Positions 8,724 to 16,232 of a DNA stretch of 64,000 nt are shown here, one piece after another; the first letter of the stretch is position 1, and the number at the start of each line of letters is the position of its first letter. The stretch covers positions 62,001 to 126,000 of the forward strand of contig NZ_AP025698.1 in NCBI RefSeq assembly GCF_023167465.1, in the 5' to 3' direction. This stretch comes from Methanothermobacter tenebrarum. GTDB taxonomy: Archaea > Methanobacteriota > Methanobacteria > Methanobacteriales > DSM-23052. The translations under genes and the position numbers were made by a program. Under the pieces are notes generated by a model. It was not told where the DNA came from, searched no databases, and saw nothing but the letters and a program-made list of their open reading frames with translations.

Positions 8724-9163
8724 TGACCAGGTTGTTCTCATGGTAACCGCCAGTCTTCTCATACTCTACAGACAGAACGCACCTCTGCAATTGAAGTTTA
8801 GGGAGGAGGTGATGAGAAGACAATAAACAGAAATATGAATGTATGTAAGAAGGTGAAAAGAAGATAAAAAGAGAAAACCCACAAGCGGTGACATGAAACC
8901 CCTGGAAACGGAAAATTAACACTCTTTCACATACAAGGAGAAGCGAAAGAGAAGATGAAAACAAGAGAAGCCCTAAAAGGCCCTTATGAGATTCAGGCCA
9001 GTCCGTGTATTTTCGCTTTTCTGGGGCCATTCCTCGGCCTTTTCTGTTGTTTCTGGGGCCTTTTCTCTTTTTTCTTCATTGGCCGGTTCTGGTAGGGGCT
9101 CCTGTGGCTTGCTATCTTGTAGAGTTCGGTGTCGTTGTATGATAGTCGGATGTAGTTCGCCTG
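8724..9163. other. No confident gene
   Basis: Apart from a 38-codon open frame just after the 80-aa gene, I see no gene. The sequence includes a GGAGGAGGTGATG purine run at about 8801 that resembles a ribosome site but leads to no long frame. Confidence 0.5.
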
Positions 9164-9193
9164 GTTAAAATCAGGCTAAAATGGGATTGAAAT
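9164..9193. CRISPR. Solitary CRISPR repeat, no array
   Basis: The 30-mer begins GTTAAAATCAG and ends AAAATGGGATTGAAAT. From memory the Methanothermobacter CRISPR repeat is GTTAAAATCAGAC...GGGATTGAAAT, so this copy differs by about two bases. No second repeat occurs within 100 bp on either side and no cas gene is in the window. Confidence 0.65.
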
Positions 9194-10034
9194 TTTCCTA
9201 TGCTTATCACAAACGTTTATTTTGAGCTATCTTCGCTACGTAGGTATAACGAACAAAAACAGTATAAAAACCACACACAGGAAGATCATGAAAAAAGCCC
9301 TGAAAAAGGATACCATGAATGATCCTAAAAGATCCCACCAACTAAACACGATAGGATGAAGAGTATCATGATAATCAACCCCATCTGATAGCATAGGACA
9401 ATCAGCAGGCGACAGCCATACCATCCCCCAAACTGGGATAAAAACAGTGGTTGGGGAGCCCCCCACGGCAATGGGGGTGATGGTCAACGGCCCAGGCTGG
9501 CTGGCGGCTGACTTTTATCGATCCGCGCATATACTTGGCGTCTAATGGTTTTTAGTTGGTCTTGGGGGATGTTTTTAAGGCTTGAAGGGTGAGGTGTTAC
9601 ATAAGATAGTTTTTCTATTTGTCCATCGGATGATCAGGGGCTATAATTCCATAGTATGAAAAATATAATATCCCTGGTGTGTTTATTGCATTCAAGTGAT
9701 GAGAAGGAGATTATAGAATTTTTAGACTATTTTTGAAGTGTAAACTGTTTGCTCGTTGAAGACGAATATGCAGGTTGACCTAATTTGAGGGTGTGTAGTT
9801 AATCTCGCCAAGCACCGTTGAACTTGCCTGAAGAGCTCGCGGCTCTGATCTCTTAATCCATAATTTATTTATATGGTTACAGGTCCCAGTTTTACCTGGA
9901 AGGGATAGGGCAGTTAAGTTTTAACTGCCATCAACCCACAGGCACTGCTTATTAAATTATATATTTTGAGAGCCCAAATTAATATATGCAAGAAAAAAAT
10001 TCCGATATTCTTTGCAGCCAGGAACAGTGTTGAG
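9194..10034. other. Gene-poor stretch containing repeat R2
   Basis: Holds repeat R2 at 9462-9560, an 83-codon hydrophobic minus-strand frame (9236-9487) that I regard as doubtful, a 25-codon frame at about 9655, and a TATA-like TTTATTTATATGG at about 9867 upstream of msrB. Otherwise nothing recognised. Confidence 0.5.
9462..9560. repeat. Imperfect direct repeat R2
   Basis: Second copy of the R1 element, same orientation: GGCAATGG, TCAACGGCCC, GC-rich block, ATCGATCCGCGCATATA. R1 and R2 bracket about 1.2 kb that includes the 80-aa gene and the solitary CRISPR repeat. Confidence 0.5.
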
Positions 10035-10441
10035 ATGTTTGAAAGGATTGAACTCTCAGTGGATGAATGGCGTCAGATCCTCACCCTGAAGCCTTCCGTG
10101 TTGCAAGGTGCGGTGGCACAGAACCACCATTCACAGGTGAGTACCCTGACTTCTATGTTGATGGTATCTACAGGTGCATATGCTGCGGCACGGACCTCTT
10201 TGACTCAGAGACCAAGTTTGATTCAGGGACCGGGTGGCCGAGTTTCTATAATGTGATATCCTGCCACAATGTTGAACTCGGGAAGGACCTCAGCCTCGGG
10301 ATGGTGCGCTGCGAGGTCCTCTGTGCCAGGTGCGGTGCTCACCTTGGACACGTCTTTGATGACGGACCTGAACCCACAGGGAAAAGGTACTGCATGAACT
10401 CCGCGGCCCTGAAGTTCATTCCAAGAAACAAGGTGCACTGA
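10035..10441 (+). pseudogene. msrB: Peptide methionine-R-sulfoxide reductase, frameshifted
   Basis: The frame starts FERIELSVDEWRQILT, then needs a one-base correction at a CCC run (about 10084-10087, ACCCTG where ACCCCTG is expected) to continue as PEAFRVARCGGTEPPFTG. The rest is a full MsrB: zinc-binding CICC and CARCGAHLGHVF, the FDSGTGWPSF substrate loop and the catalytic cysteine in RYCMNSAALKF. MsrB repairs oxidised methionine in the cytoplasm. A truly lost base would inactivate it; a sequencing error in a homopolymer is the alternative. Codon use is GC-richer than in the flanking core genes. Confidence 0.8.
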
Positions 10442-10483
10442 AAGGCCTGTTAGACAGCTTATCAGGAAAAATCCGTGATTTAA

Positions 10484-10717
10484 ATGGGACTTGGAGAACA
10501 CTTTGGAAGGTACTGGGTGGCTGGACTGGTATTCGCCATAATCACCGGAACCGTGAACACCCTGACATCAATAACCGGAAATTACAGTTCAGGATTCCGC
10601 CCTGAATGGTTTGCTGGTGTGGTTACAGGGGCCGTGGGGATACTGCTCTTTATCCTCGTACCCTGGATCTACGGCAGGCTCATAGAGGTAATCTATTTAA
10701 AACTTATAAAGGATTAG
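10484..10717 (+). CDS. Small two-helix membrane protein
   Basis: 77 residues with two hydrophobic segments, WVAGLVFAIITGTVNTLTSI and WFAGVVTGAVGILLFILVPW, joined by a short polar loop. GTGAT lies about 5 nt before the ATG. Family not recognised. It follows msrB by 42 bp on the same strand and shares its GC-rich codon use. Confidence 0.6.
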   Translation: MGLGEHFGRYWVAGLVFAIITGTVNTLTSITGNYSSGFRPEWFAGVVTGAVGILLFILVPWIYGRLIEVIYLKLIKD

Positions 10718-11067
10718 AACATTGCGGCTGCCTGATTCAGGAGTTCATTCGCCTCATTTATTTTCAGGCCTGAGTATACGAAGTGGTCATCGTCATGGTC
10801 ATCATAAAACTTCATGAACTCCTCAACAGCCTCAAGATAGGTCCTTGCAGTTTTAAGGATCTTTCTATGGATACCCTCAAGTCCAAAGTCAGGTGTTTCA
10901 TTCATTATATCCACATAAACCTCCCTCAGGATGCGTTCAACCTCAGCAAACTCATCCCTGATTTCCTCAGGATCCGTACCTCCCCTTATAAGAAGAAGGT
11001 TCCCCCTGAATCTGTTTACAGCATATCCTATCCTCTGGACATTCCTCTCCATCCTCTTCGAATACAA
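10714..11067 (-). CDS. Hypothetical helical protein (117 aa)
   Basis: Soluble, strongly charged and helical: MERNVQRIGYAVNRFRGN, EIRDEFAEVERILREVYVDI, YLEAVEEFMKFYDDHDDD. The TTG start has a GGGTG ribosome site; an in-frame ATG at residue 6 is the alternative. Its stop overlaps the stop of the convergent small membrane protein gene. No family recognised. Codon use is GC-rich like its neighbours. Confidence 0.65.
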   Translation of the reverse strand: MYSKRMERNVQRIGYAVNRFRGNLLLIRGGTDPEEIRDEFAEVERILREVYVDIMNETPDFGLEGIHRKILKTARTYLEAVEEFMKFYDDHDDDHFVYSGLKINEANELLNQAAAMF

Positions 11068-11245
11068 GTGAAAGCACCCCTCATTATCATATTTCCAGGA
11101 TACCTATGGACAGGCCCTTCATGGATGCCATGATATCCTCATACCCCAAATAAACAGATACTCCACGAACAAGCCTTCCATTGATACCTGGAAGGGATCA
11201 GCACCTCCCGGTGAAAACCTGCCACAAAAATAAAAAGTTTATGGT

Positions 11246-11725
11246 TCAGTCCCTGGCCATGAACATGACTGCACCAGTGATTATAAGCCATAAACCTATA
11301 AGGGTCCCCAGAACAATCGGATTGGCAAGGAAAGTCCCTGCAATTACGTATATGAGGCCTATTACTATGGCTATAACCCCATTCCATCTGCTACTTGCGG
11401 ATCCCGTGACAACAGCACCTATACCCGCAAGTATGATGAGAAGCCCCACAATCCAGACAATGAATCCGATGAGCCAGCTGAACAGGGCAGGGTTGAATAT
11501 GAAGCCAAGGCCGATTATAAGGGCTATGAGGCCCAGGGCAAGCTCGAGTATACCTAAACCTGCACTTTCACCCATTTCGGCTATTCCGGCCAGCATGAGG
11601 CCGATACCAACCATGAGTACTATGAATCCACTTATCAGACTGAATGGAACAATACCGAGCAGTGGGAAAGCCAGTATTATGAGACCCAAAAGCACCATTA
11701 GCAGTGCAACAGCATTTTTCTGCAA
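11246..11725 (-). CDS. DUF308-type (HdeD-like) integral membrane protein
   Basis: 159 residues that are almost entirely hydrophobic, forming about six helices in three similar hairpins (ALLMVLLGLIILAFPLLG, ELALGLIALIIGLGFIF, NGVIAIVIGLIYVIAGTFLA). This pattern of glycine-rich repeated hairpins is typical of DUF308/HdeD proteins; biochemical role unknown. TTG start with an AGGTGGTG ribosome site. The gap to the neighbouring gene on the left (11068-11245) holds nothing recognised. Confidence 0.75.
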   Translation of the reverse strand: MQKNAVALLMVLLGLIILAFPLLGIVPFSLISGFIVLMVGIGLMLAGIAEMGESAGLGILELALGLIALIIGLGFIFNPALFSWLIGFIVWIVGLLIILAGIGAVVTGSASSRWNGVIAIVIGLIYVIAGTFLANPIVLGTLIGLWLIITGAVMFMARD

Positions 11726-11946
11726 AACCTACACCACCTTCAATTCAGATATAAAAATCAACTCCAGTATACCACCAGAAGGATCCATCCCTTTGTATCA
11801 TTTACCACCCCCAGGATAAGTAAAAATATCATATCTTAGTGTATGATCATGGTAATATTTATATTTTTATCAGAAAAGATGATGAAATTCTTATATAGGG
11901 ACCCGGATAAAATATAAACATTTATTCTGAGTAAAGGGAAGATCAT

Positions 11947-12273
11947 ATGCTGATACTGACAACACCAAGCATAGAGGGTAAACAGATAACCCGATACCAT
12001 GGCATTGTAACCGGAGACGCCCTCATAGGTGCAAACCTCTACAAGGACATGTTCTCTGGGGTGAGGGACGTTGTGGGTGGGAAGACCTCCAGGTATGAGG
12101 AGGAGCTTGCAACCGCCAGGAGGATTGCAATGGATAGCATGGCCAGGAAGGCTGAGGAGATGGGTGCCACTGCGGTCATCGGGGCCCGCGTGACCTATCA
12201 TAACCTTGGGGGTACCATGGGGAACACTATACTTGTAACCATCACAGGGACGGCGGTTTCCCACAGGGATTGA
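11947..12273 (+). CDS. YbjQ/UPF0145 family protein
   Basis: 108 residues beginning MLILTTPSIEGKQITRYHGI and including GDALIGANLYKDMFSGVRD, GGKTSRYEEEL, and AxxMGATAVIGARVTY. These are the standard landmarks of the YbjQ (DUF74) family, which forms pentamers and is annotated as heavy-metal binding on weak evidence. Followed after 15 bp by a membrane protein with a related C-terminal domain, so the two probably act together. Confidence 0.85.
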   Translation: MLILTTPSIEGKQITRYHGIVTGDALIGANLYKDMFSGVRDVVGGKTSRYEEELATARRIAMDSMARKAEEMGATAVIGARVTYHNLGGTMGNTILVTITGTAVSHRD

Positions 12274-12288
12274 TGCAAGGGTGGCTCA

Positions 12289-13116
12289 ATGGTCAGTTTA
12301 GGGGTTTTGATTGAAAAGAGATGGGGGCCTGCAGCTGTTATCCTCGGATTTCTTGCAGGTTTCATCTCAGCCTACCTCTGCATCATCTGGGGCCTTGTTA
12401 TCTTTGGATTCAACATCATGTACATCATATCCCCACTTCTTGCAGGGTTCATCGAAACCATGATAGCCCGGGAAAGGTATGGGAAAAGTACCGGGGCGAT
12501 AAGCGCACTTCTAACCTTCATCATCATCAACCTGTATGGATGGTTCATCCCGGCCACACGCATTGACCCCACAAAGGAACCCGTTACACTGTGTCTGATC
12601 ACATTAATCGCCATAGTACTGACTCTGCAGGCAGCATTCCCCACACTGGTAAATTACATTCTCATCGTGACCCTTAAAGGTAGCATATACGGGTTCATAC
12701 AATTTTTAGGAAGGCTTGGGTTGATTAAGGCTCCTGAAACAGGTTACCATCGCGTTACTGAGAGTCTAGATGATCTTCAGATGGAAATGCCCCTGGTATC
12801 TGTTCCGGGTGTGAACGGGAACAGAATAAAGAGTTATATGGGTCTTGTCGCCGATGAAGCCGTGGCTGAAGAGGTTAGGTATAAGGGAAGGTTCGCAAAC
12901 CTCATTAGGATCATTGAACCGCCCTCCCCACACAGGTACAAACTGGCGGAAGCACGTGGAGATGCCGTCTCTGTGATGCTTGATAGGGCTGCATCAATGG
13001 GCGCCAATGCCGTTGTTGAAGTGATAATCGACTATGTCTCTGTTGGTGGACTGCAAGGGGGTGCTGTTATAGTGACTGCCACCGGAACTGCAGTCGTAGT
13101 TCATGAGGATGTATAA
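12289..13116 (+). CDS. Membrane protein with C-terminal YbjQ-like domain
   Basis: 275 residues. Residues 1-150 carry about four membrane helices (AAVILGFLAGFISAYLCIIW, ISALLTFIIINLYGWFI, TLCLITLIAIVLTLQAAF). From about 165 the chain resembles the preceding protein: VSVPGVNGNRIKSYMGLVAD, RGDAVSVMLDRAASMGANAV, VIVTATGTAVV. A membrane-tethered partner of the soluble YbjQ protein is the simplest reading. GGGTGG ribosome site before the ATG. Last gene of the GC-richer block. Confidence 0.75.
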   Translation: MVSLGVLIEKRWGPAAVILGFLAGFISAYLCIIWGLVIFGFNIMYIISPLLAGFIETMIARERYGKSTGAISALLTFIIINLYGWFIPATRIDPTKEPVTLCLITLIAIVLTLQAAFPTLVNYILIVTLKGSIYGFIQFLGRLGLIKAPETGYHRVTESLDDLQMEMPLVSVPGVNGNRIKSYMGLVADEAVAEEVRYKGRFANLIRIIEPPSPHRYKLAEARGDAVSVMLDRAASMGANAVVEVIIDYVSVGGLQGGAVIVTATGTAVVVHEDV

Positions 13117-13310
13117 ATTTACAGAAAAAGATCTTCGTTATAGTTCAGTAGCAAAAAAATCTAAGATGAACTCCATCTAAACTCCATTGTAATCCCCCAC
13201 TTTAATCCAAACAACATATGTTGGGATAAAAAACTATAACCGCCTGACAATCACCATACTTTGCCATCATATTGGCTTCCAACCATAACTGGACTATAAG
13301 AAAGCATCAT

Positions 13311-13498
13311 ATGGAGAAAAAGCAAGTTAAGCTTATGGGAAAGAAAAAAGGGAAACCAAGAGAGGAGAAAACCCAGGTACCGGCTGTCTTAAAATATGAA
13401 GACATTGAAGCCCTTAAGAAACTCCAAAAACATTTTGGGGTCAGCAGATCAAGGGGGTAATCAGGATAAGAGAAAAAATGTGGGAAATAGAAGGATGA
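13311..13498 (+). pseudogene. Ribbon-helix-helix (CopG-like) regulator, frameshifted
   Basis: Starts MEKKQVKLMGKKKGKPREEK and continues to LKYEDIEALKKLQKHFGVSR, the first half of a CopG/Arc-type DNA-binding fold. At a run of five Gs near 13453-13457 the frame stops; one frame over it continues VIRIREKMWEIEG-stop, completing the second helix. So it is a small regulator broken by an indel at a homopolymer. Confidence 0.5.
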
Positions 13499-13735
13499 TA
13501 TACCCGCGGTTAGGTTGTCATATTGGTAAAATTTTGAAGAAAAAGTATTTAAGATAAAATGTAAATACCTAAATATAGAAGTTGAAAAGGGGAGTGAAAA
13601 GGGTTGAAATCCCCCTTCCCTCTCCTCACTTGCTCAAAGAAACCTTAACATATAAAGTTTTTGATTTTCCTTTTTTGGCTGGTTAGAGAATGGAAGGAGT
13701 GGCTCATCACTCTCCTTTTCCAAAAAAAAAAACGT

Positions 13736-14168
13736 ATGGAGATGATGGGGTTGGGATTCGCCACAAACGTGCTAGCAGGAGCAGTATGCGTATTACTCGC
13801 GGCTATCATGTTCTATGCTGGCATGCTCTACCATGATATCATGTCTTACCCACCATGGCATGACCAGGGTAATCCCCTGAATCTGATAATCCAAGGACCA
13901 AACACCCGCTACTAATAATACAACAAACTCCAGCAGTTACCCCGATGTTGAATATGGCAACTATGGTCCGGCCTATCAGGGATCACCATCCCCAAACCAG
14001 CCATACCCATCAGAGGTCAGTGATCAGACCTTCTACTGTCCAGAATGCGGTGCAGAGGCCACTATACTCTCAATTGAACCCTATGGCCCAGGGCAGGGTT
14101 GCATAATCTACCTCTACTGTCCAGAATGCGGATACGAGTGGGATGAAATAATCGGCCCCGGGGGATAA
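13736..14168 (+). pseudogene. Membrane-anchored double zinc-ribbon protein, frameshifted
   Basis: The first frame encodes one membrane helix (LAGAVCVLLAAIMFYAGMLY) and a short extension ending at 13915. The next frame, open from 13890, continues with a polar Asn/Ser/Pro-rich linker and then two zinc knuckles, FYCPECGAEATIL and LYCPECGYEWDEI, ending GPGG. Joined, they give a natural N-anchored zinc-ribbon protein, so I read a single indel at about 13890-13916. Function unknown. A hairpin and an 11-A run precede the start. Confidence 0.55.
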
Positions 14169-14536
14169 AAAAAGAGAACAATAAGAGTTTTGGGACATGA
14201 AAATCATGAGAAAAACACTATAGAAGAGGTCCCCAAAGAGCCCTTCAAGGAAAAGAGTCAAGAAAGAATCGATACGAATGCGCCCTGACAAGGAAGCAGA
14301 GACCACCCCCCAATCCTATGATAAAGATAATGGTGGTGGGATCTTCAAAATTGGAAACCGATCATAGCCTATGCTGTTATAAGCATGCTTTGGGGAAGGA
14401 ACCATACTCAAACGTTGCAAAGCATATGATCATCGTCCTAATAAACTTCCCATCATACACAGCACAACAAGTCAAAGAAATACCCACATTGATAATTTTT
14501 TTCGGCTGGAAAATATTCCAAATTTTAATCTCACCC
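14169..14536. other. Gap without a confident gene
   Basis: A short frame at 14318 (74 codons) has no ribosome site and an unlikely composition. I see no RNA gene or repeat. Confidence 0.5.
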
Positions 14537-15217
14537 TTATAGTTCAAATTTGTATTCTTTATAGGCTTTTATGAGATCAGAACCATTTAAAAAGATGAGG
14601 TCATGCTCCTTAGCATACAAACGGGCATCTTCCGTGGATAATGAATTACCTCTCCTATTATCCATCATTTCACAACATACAGCAACTCCTGTAAGGCCCG
14701 CCATCTCCATTAAGGCGATGCTCATCTCGGTATGGCCTCTCCTTCTTAGTACATGGCCATCAGCAGCCCTTAATAGGGTTACATGGCCTGGGGATCTGAA
14801 AAAGTCTCCAAATTTTTCATGTTGACCATCTTTACATAAGAGTGCGAGTTCCTTTATTGTCAAGGCCCTGTCATTGTCTGTTATCCCTGTGAATGTCTTC
14901 CTGTGATTGACTGTTATTGAAAAGGCGGATTTTTCATCATAGGGTATGTCATGTGGTGATAATCTTTTAAGTACAGGATATTTTTCACTTGAAACCTTCA
15001 GTATATCGGTCATGAATGGTATCCCAAGTTTTTCAGCGTTTTCCGCTGATACTGGGGCGCATATTAGACCCCCAGCATCGTTTCTAAGTATTCTTATATG
15101 TTCGGGTGTTACATGTTCCGCTGCTAATATCATGTCTGTTTCTCTTTCCCTGTTTGCAGCGTCAAAGACTAGTACTATTTCACCTTTCCTTAGTGACTTT
15201 AGTGCTTCTTCCATCAT
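14537..15217 (-). CDS. ribB: 3,4-dihydroxy-2-butanone 4-phosphate synthase
   Basis: 226 residues. It makes the four-carbon unit of riboflavin from ribulose 5-phosphate with Mg2+. The family motifs are all present: DAANRERETDMILAAEH (acidic metal-binding loop), RNDAGGLICAP, FSITVNHRKTFTGITDNDRA, RSPGHV and RRRGHTEMSIALMEMAGL. The start chosen begins MMEEALKSL, just after the ribK stop; the longer frame would overlap ribK. Fourth gene of a sepS-nfi-ribK-ribB run, placing two riboflavin/FAD genes side by side. Confidence 0.94.
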   Translation of the reverse strand: MMEEALKSLRKGEIVLVFDAANRERETDMILAAEHVTPEHIRILRNDAGGLICAPVSAENAEKLGIPFMTDILKVSSEKYPVLKRLSPHDIPYDEKSAFSITVNHRKTFTGITDNDRALTIKELALLCKDGQHEKFGDFFRSPGHVTLLRAADGHVLRRRGHTEMSIALMEMAGLTGVAVCCEMMDNRRGNSLSTEDARLYAKEHDLIFLNGSDLIKAYKEYKFEL

Positions 15218-15225
15218 TGTAATCA

Positions 15226-15621
15226 CTATATTATATTTTTTTTGCAATCGTCCAGGTATAGGGTGACGGTATCTCCATCCTCTAATTTAAGTGTTTGGCG
15301 GATATAAACTGGTGCTATGAATTCAAGTATACGCGGGGGATGATGTGTTTTAACAGGGAATACGAGGGCTCCCTTGATTTTATCATTAAGGGTGGCTCTC
15401 ATATATAGTACATCTCCAAGGTCGCCTTTTCCTTCTATTTTCTTCGCACCTATTAGACACTCTTTTATAAGGGGGACGTATTCTTCCTGGATTATTATAT
15501 TGAGGGTTCCCGGGTATGGTTCAAATCCCAGTTTTTCCGTGAATTGGAGGTTGTATACTTTCTTTGACATGTAATAGGCTCCTTCTCCGGATCCTGATGT
15601 TAGGGTTCCTTTGATTTTCAT
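15226..15621 (-). CDS. ribK: CTP-dependent riboflavin kinase
   Basis: 131 residues of the archaeal RibK (DUF120) family, which phosphorylates riboflavin to FMN using CTP rather than ATP. Characteristic pieces are GTLTSGSGEGAYYM at the N-terminus (nucleotide-binding loop), GFEPYPGTLNI, PVKTHHPPRILEFIAPV and LKLEDGDTV. The ATG overlaps the nfi stop in an ATGA, and ribB starts 9 bp downstream. FMN and FAD are also precursors for F420-dependent flavoenzymes and TfrA in this organism. Confidence 0.93.
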   Translation of the reverse strand: MKIKGTLTSGSGEGAYYMSKKVYNLQFTEKLGFEPYPGTLNIIIQEEYVPLIKECLIGAKKIEGKGDLGDVLYMRATLNDKIKGALVFPVKTHHPPRILEFIAPVYIRQTLKLEDGDTVTLYLDDCKKNII

Positions 15622-16232
15622 TTTAGTTCCTCTTTGGCTTTTTCCGTGCAGAGTATGTGGGCTTGTCTGAGGGGTTCTGGCATCTTATATATACTTGTAT
15701 TTTTAACTACTTTCACGGCAGTTTTTAAACTTATTTTATGCCCGACACTTACAACAATGCCATTGACTATTTTACCCTCAACTTCTCCTTTTATCTTTAA
15801 GAGTGAGTTATCCCTTTCAGCTTCTTTTATGGGCTTTTTGGTGACGCCAATGGTGGGTTTCCCGAGGAAAACTCCAACATGACTTGCCAGTCCAAAACCT
15901 CTTGGATGTAATGTGCCGTTACCATTGACCATGAGAACATCAAAGGGATTCTCCAACCTCTTAACAACAGTTAAGATGGCATCGGCTTCTCTGAAGCCTA
16001 AAAACCCGCTCAAGTATGGGATGGGCAATTCCACCTTCTCGTATTCTTTTTCGATGACTTTTATGTTAGAGTCTGTTATCACGGCCGCCGCTATACCCTT
16101 ATTATTCACTGTGAAGGAAACATCTGCACCACATACACTTCTAAAGTGTGAAATAACATCCTCCTTGATAACCTTCTTTGACCACTCACATTGTAAACGC
16201 GCCATTGTATCTATGATACGATTCCAGTACAT
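15618..16232 (-). CDS. nfi: Endonuclease V-like protein with altered catalytic motif
   Basis: 204 residues. Endonuclease V cleaves next to deaminated adenine (inosine) in nucleic acid. The fold is clear: GADVSFTVNN (first Asp), the YLSGFLGFREAD motif (Glu) and GTLHPRGFGLASHVGV. However, the conserved catalytic Asp expected in VDGxGxxHPR is Asn here (MVNGNGTLHPR; codon AAT). If real, activity may be weak or changed. Start overlaps the sepS stop by one base (TAATG) and the stop overlaps ribK, so it is translated from the same mRNA. Confidence 0.88.
   Translation of the reverse strand: MYWNRIIDTMARLQCEWSKKVIKEDVISHFRSVCGADVSFTVNNKGIAAAVITDSNIKVIEKEYEKVELPIPYLSGFLGFREADAILTVVKRLENPFDVLMVNGNGTLHPRGFGLASHVGVFLGKPTIGVTKKPIKEAERDNSLLKIKGEVEGKIVNGIVVSVGHKISLKTAVKVVKNTSIYKMPEPLRQAHILCTEKAKEELK

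Noticed and set aside
9236..9487. Minus-strand 83-codon hydrophobic frame
   Set aside because: The hydrophobicity may come from A/T-rich complement; no ribosome site, and it overlaps repeat R2.
13575..13620. CRISPR-like text GTTGAAAAGGGGAGTGAAAAGG and GTTGAAATCCCCC
   Set aside because: It ends a little like the CRISPR repeat but the middle does not match and there is no second copy; it is better read as an inverted-repeat hairpin.
13890..13916. Programmed frameshift in the zinc-ribbon gene
   Set aside because: No slippery heptamer or downstream pseudoknot is evident, and similar breaks occur in many neighbouring accessory genes.
14318..14542. Plus-strand 74-codon frame
   Set aside because: It overlaps the ribB end, lacks a ribosome site and shows no family features.
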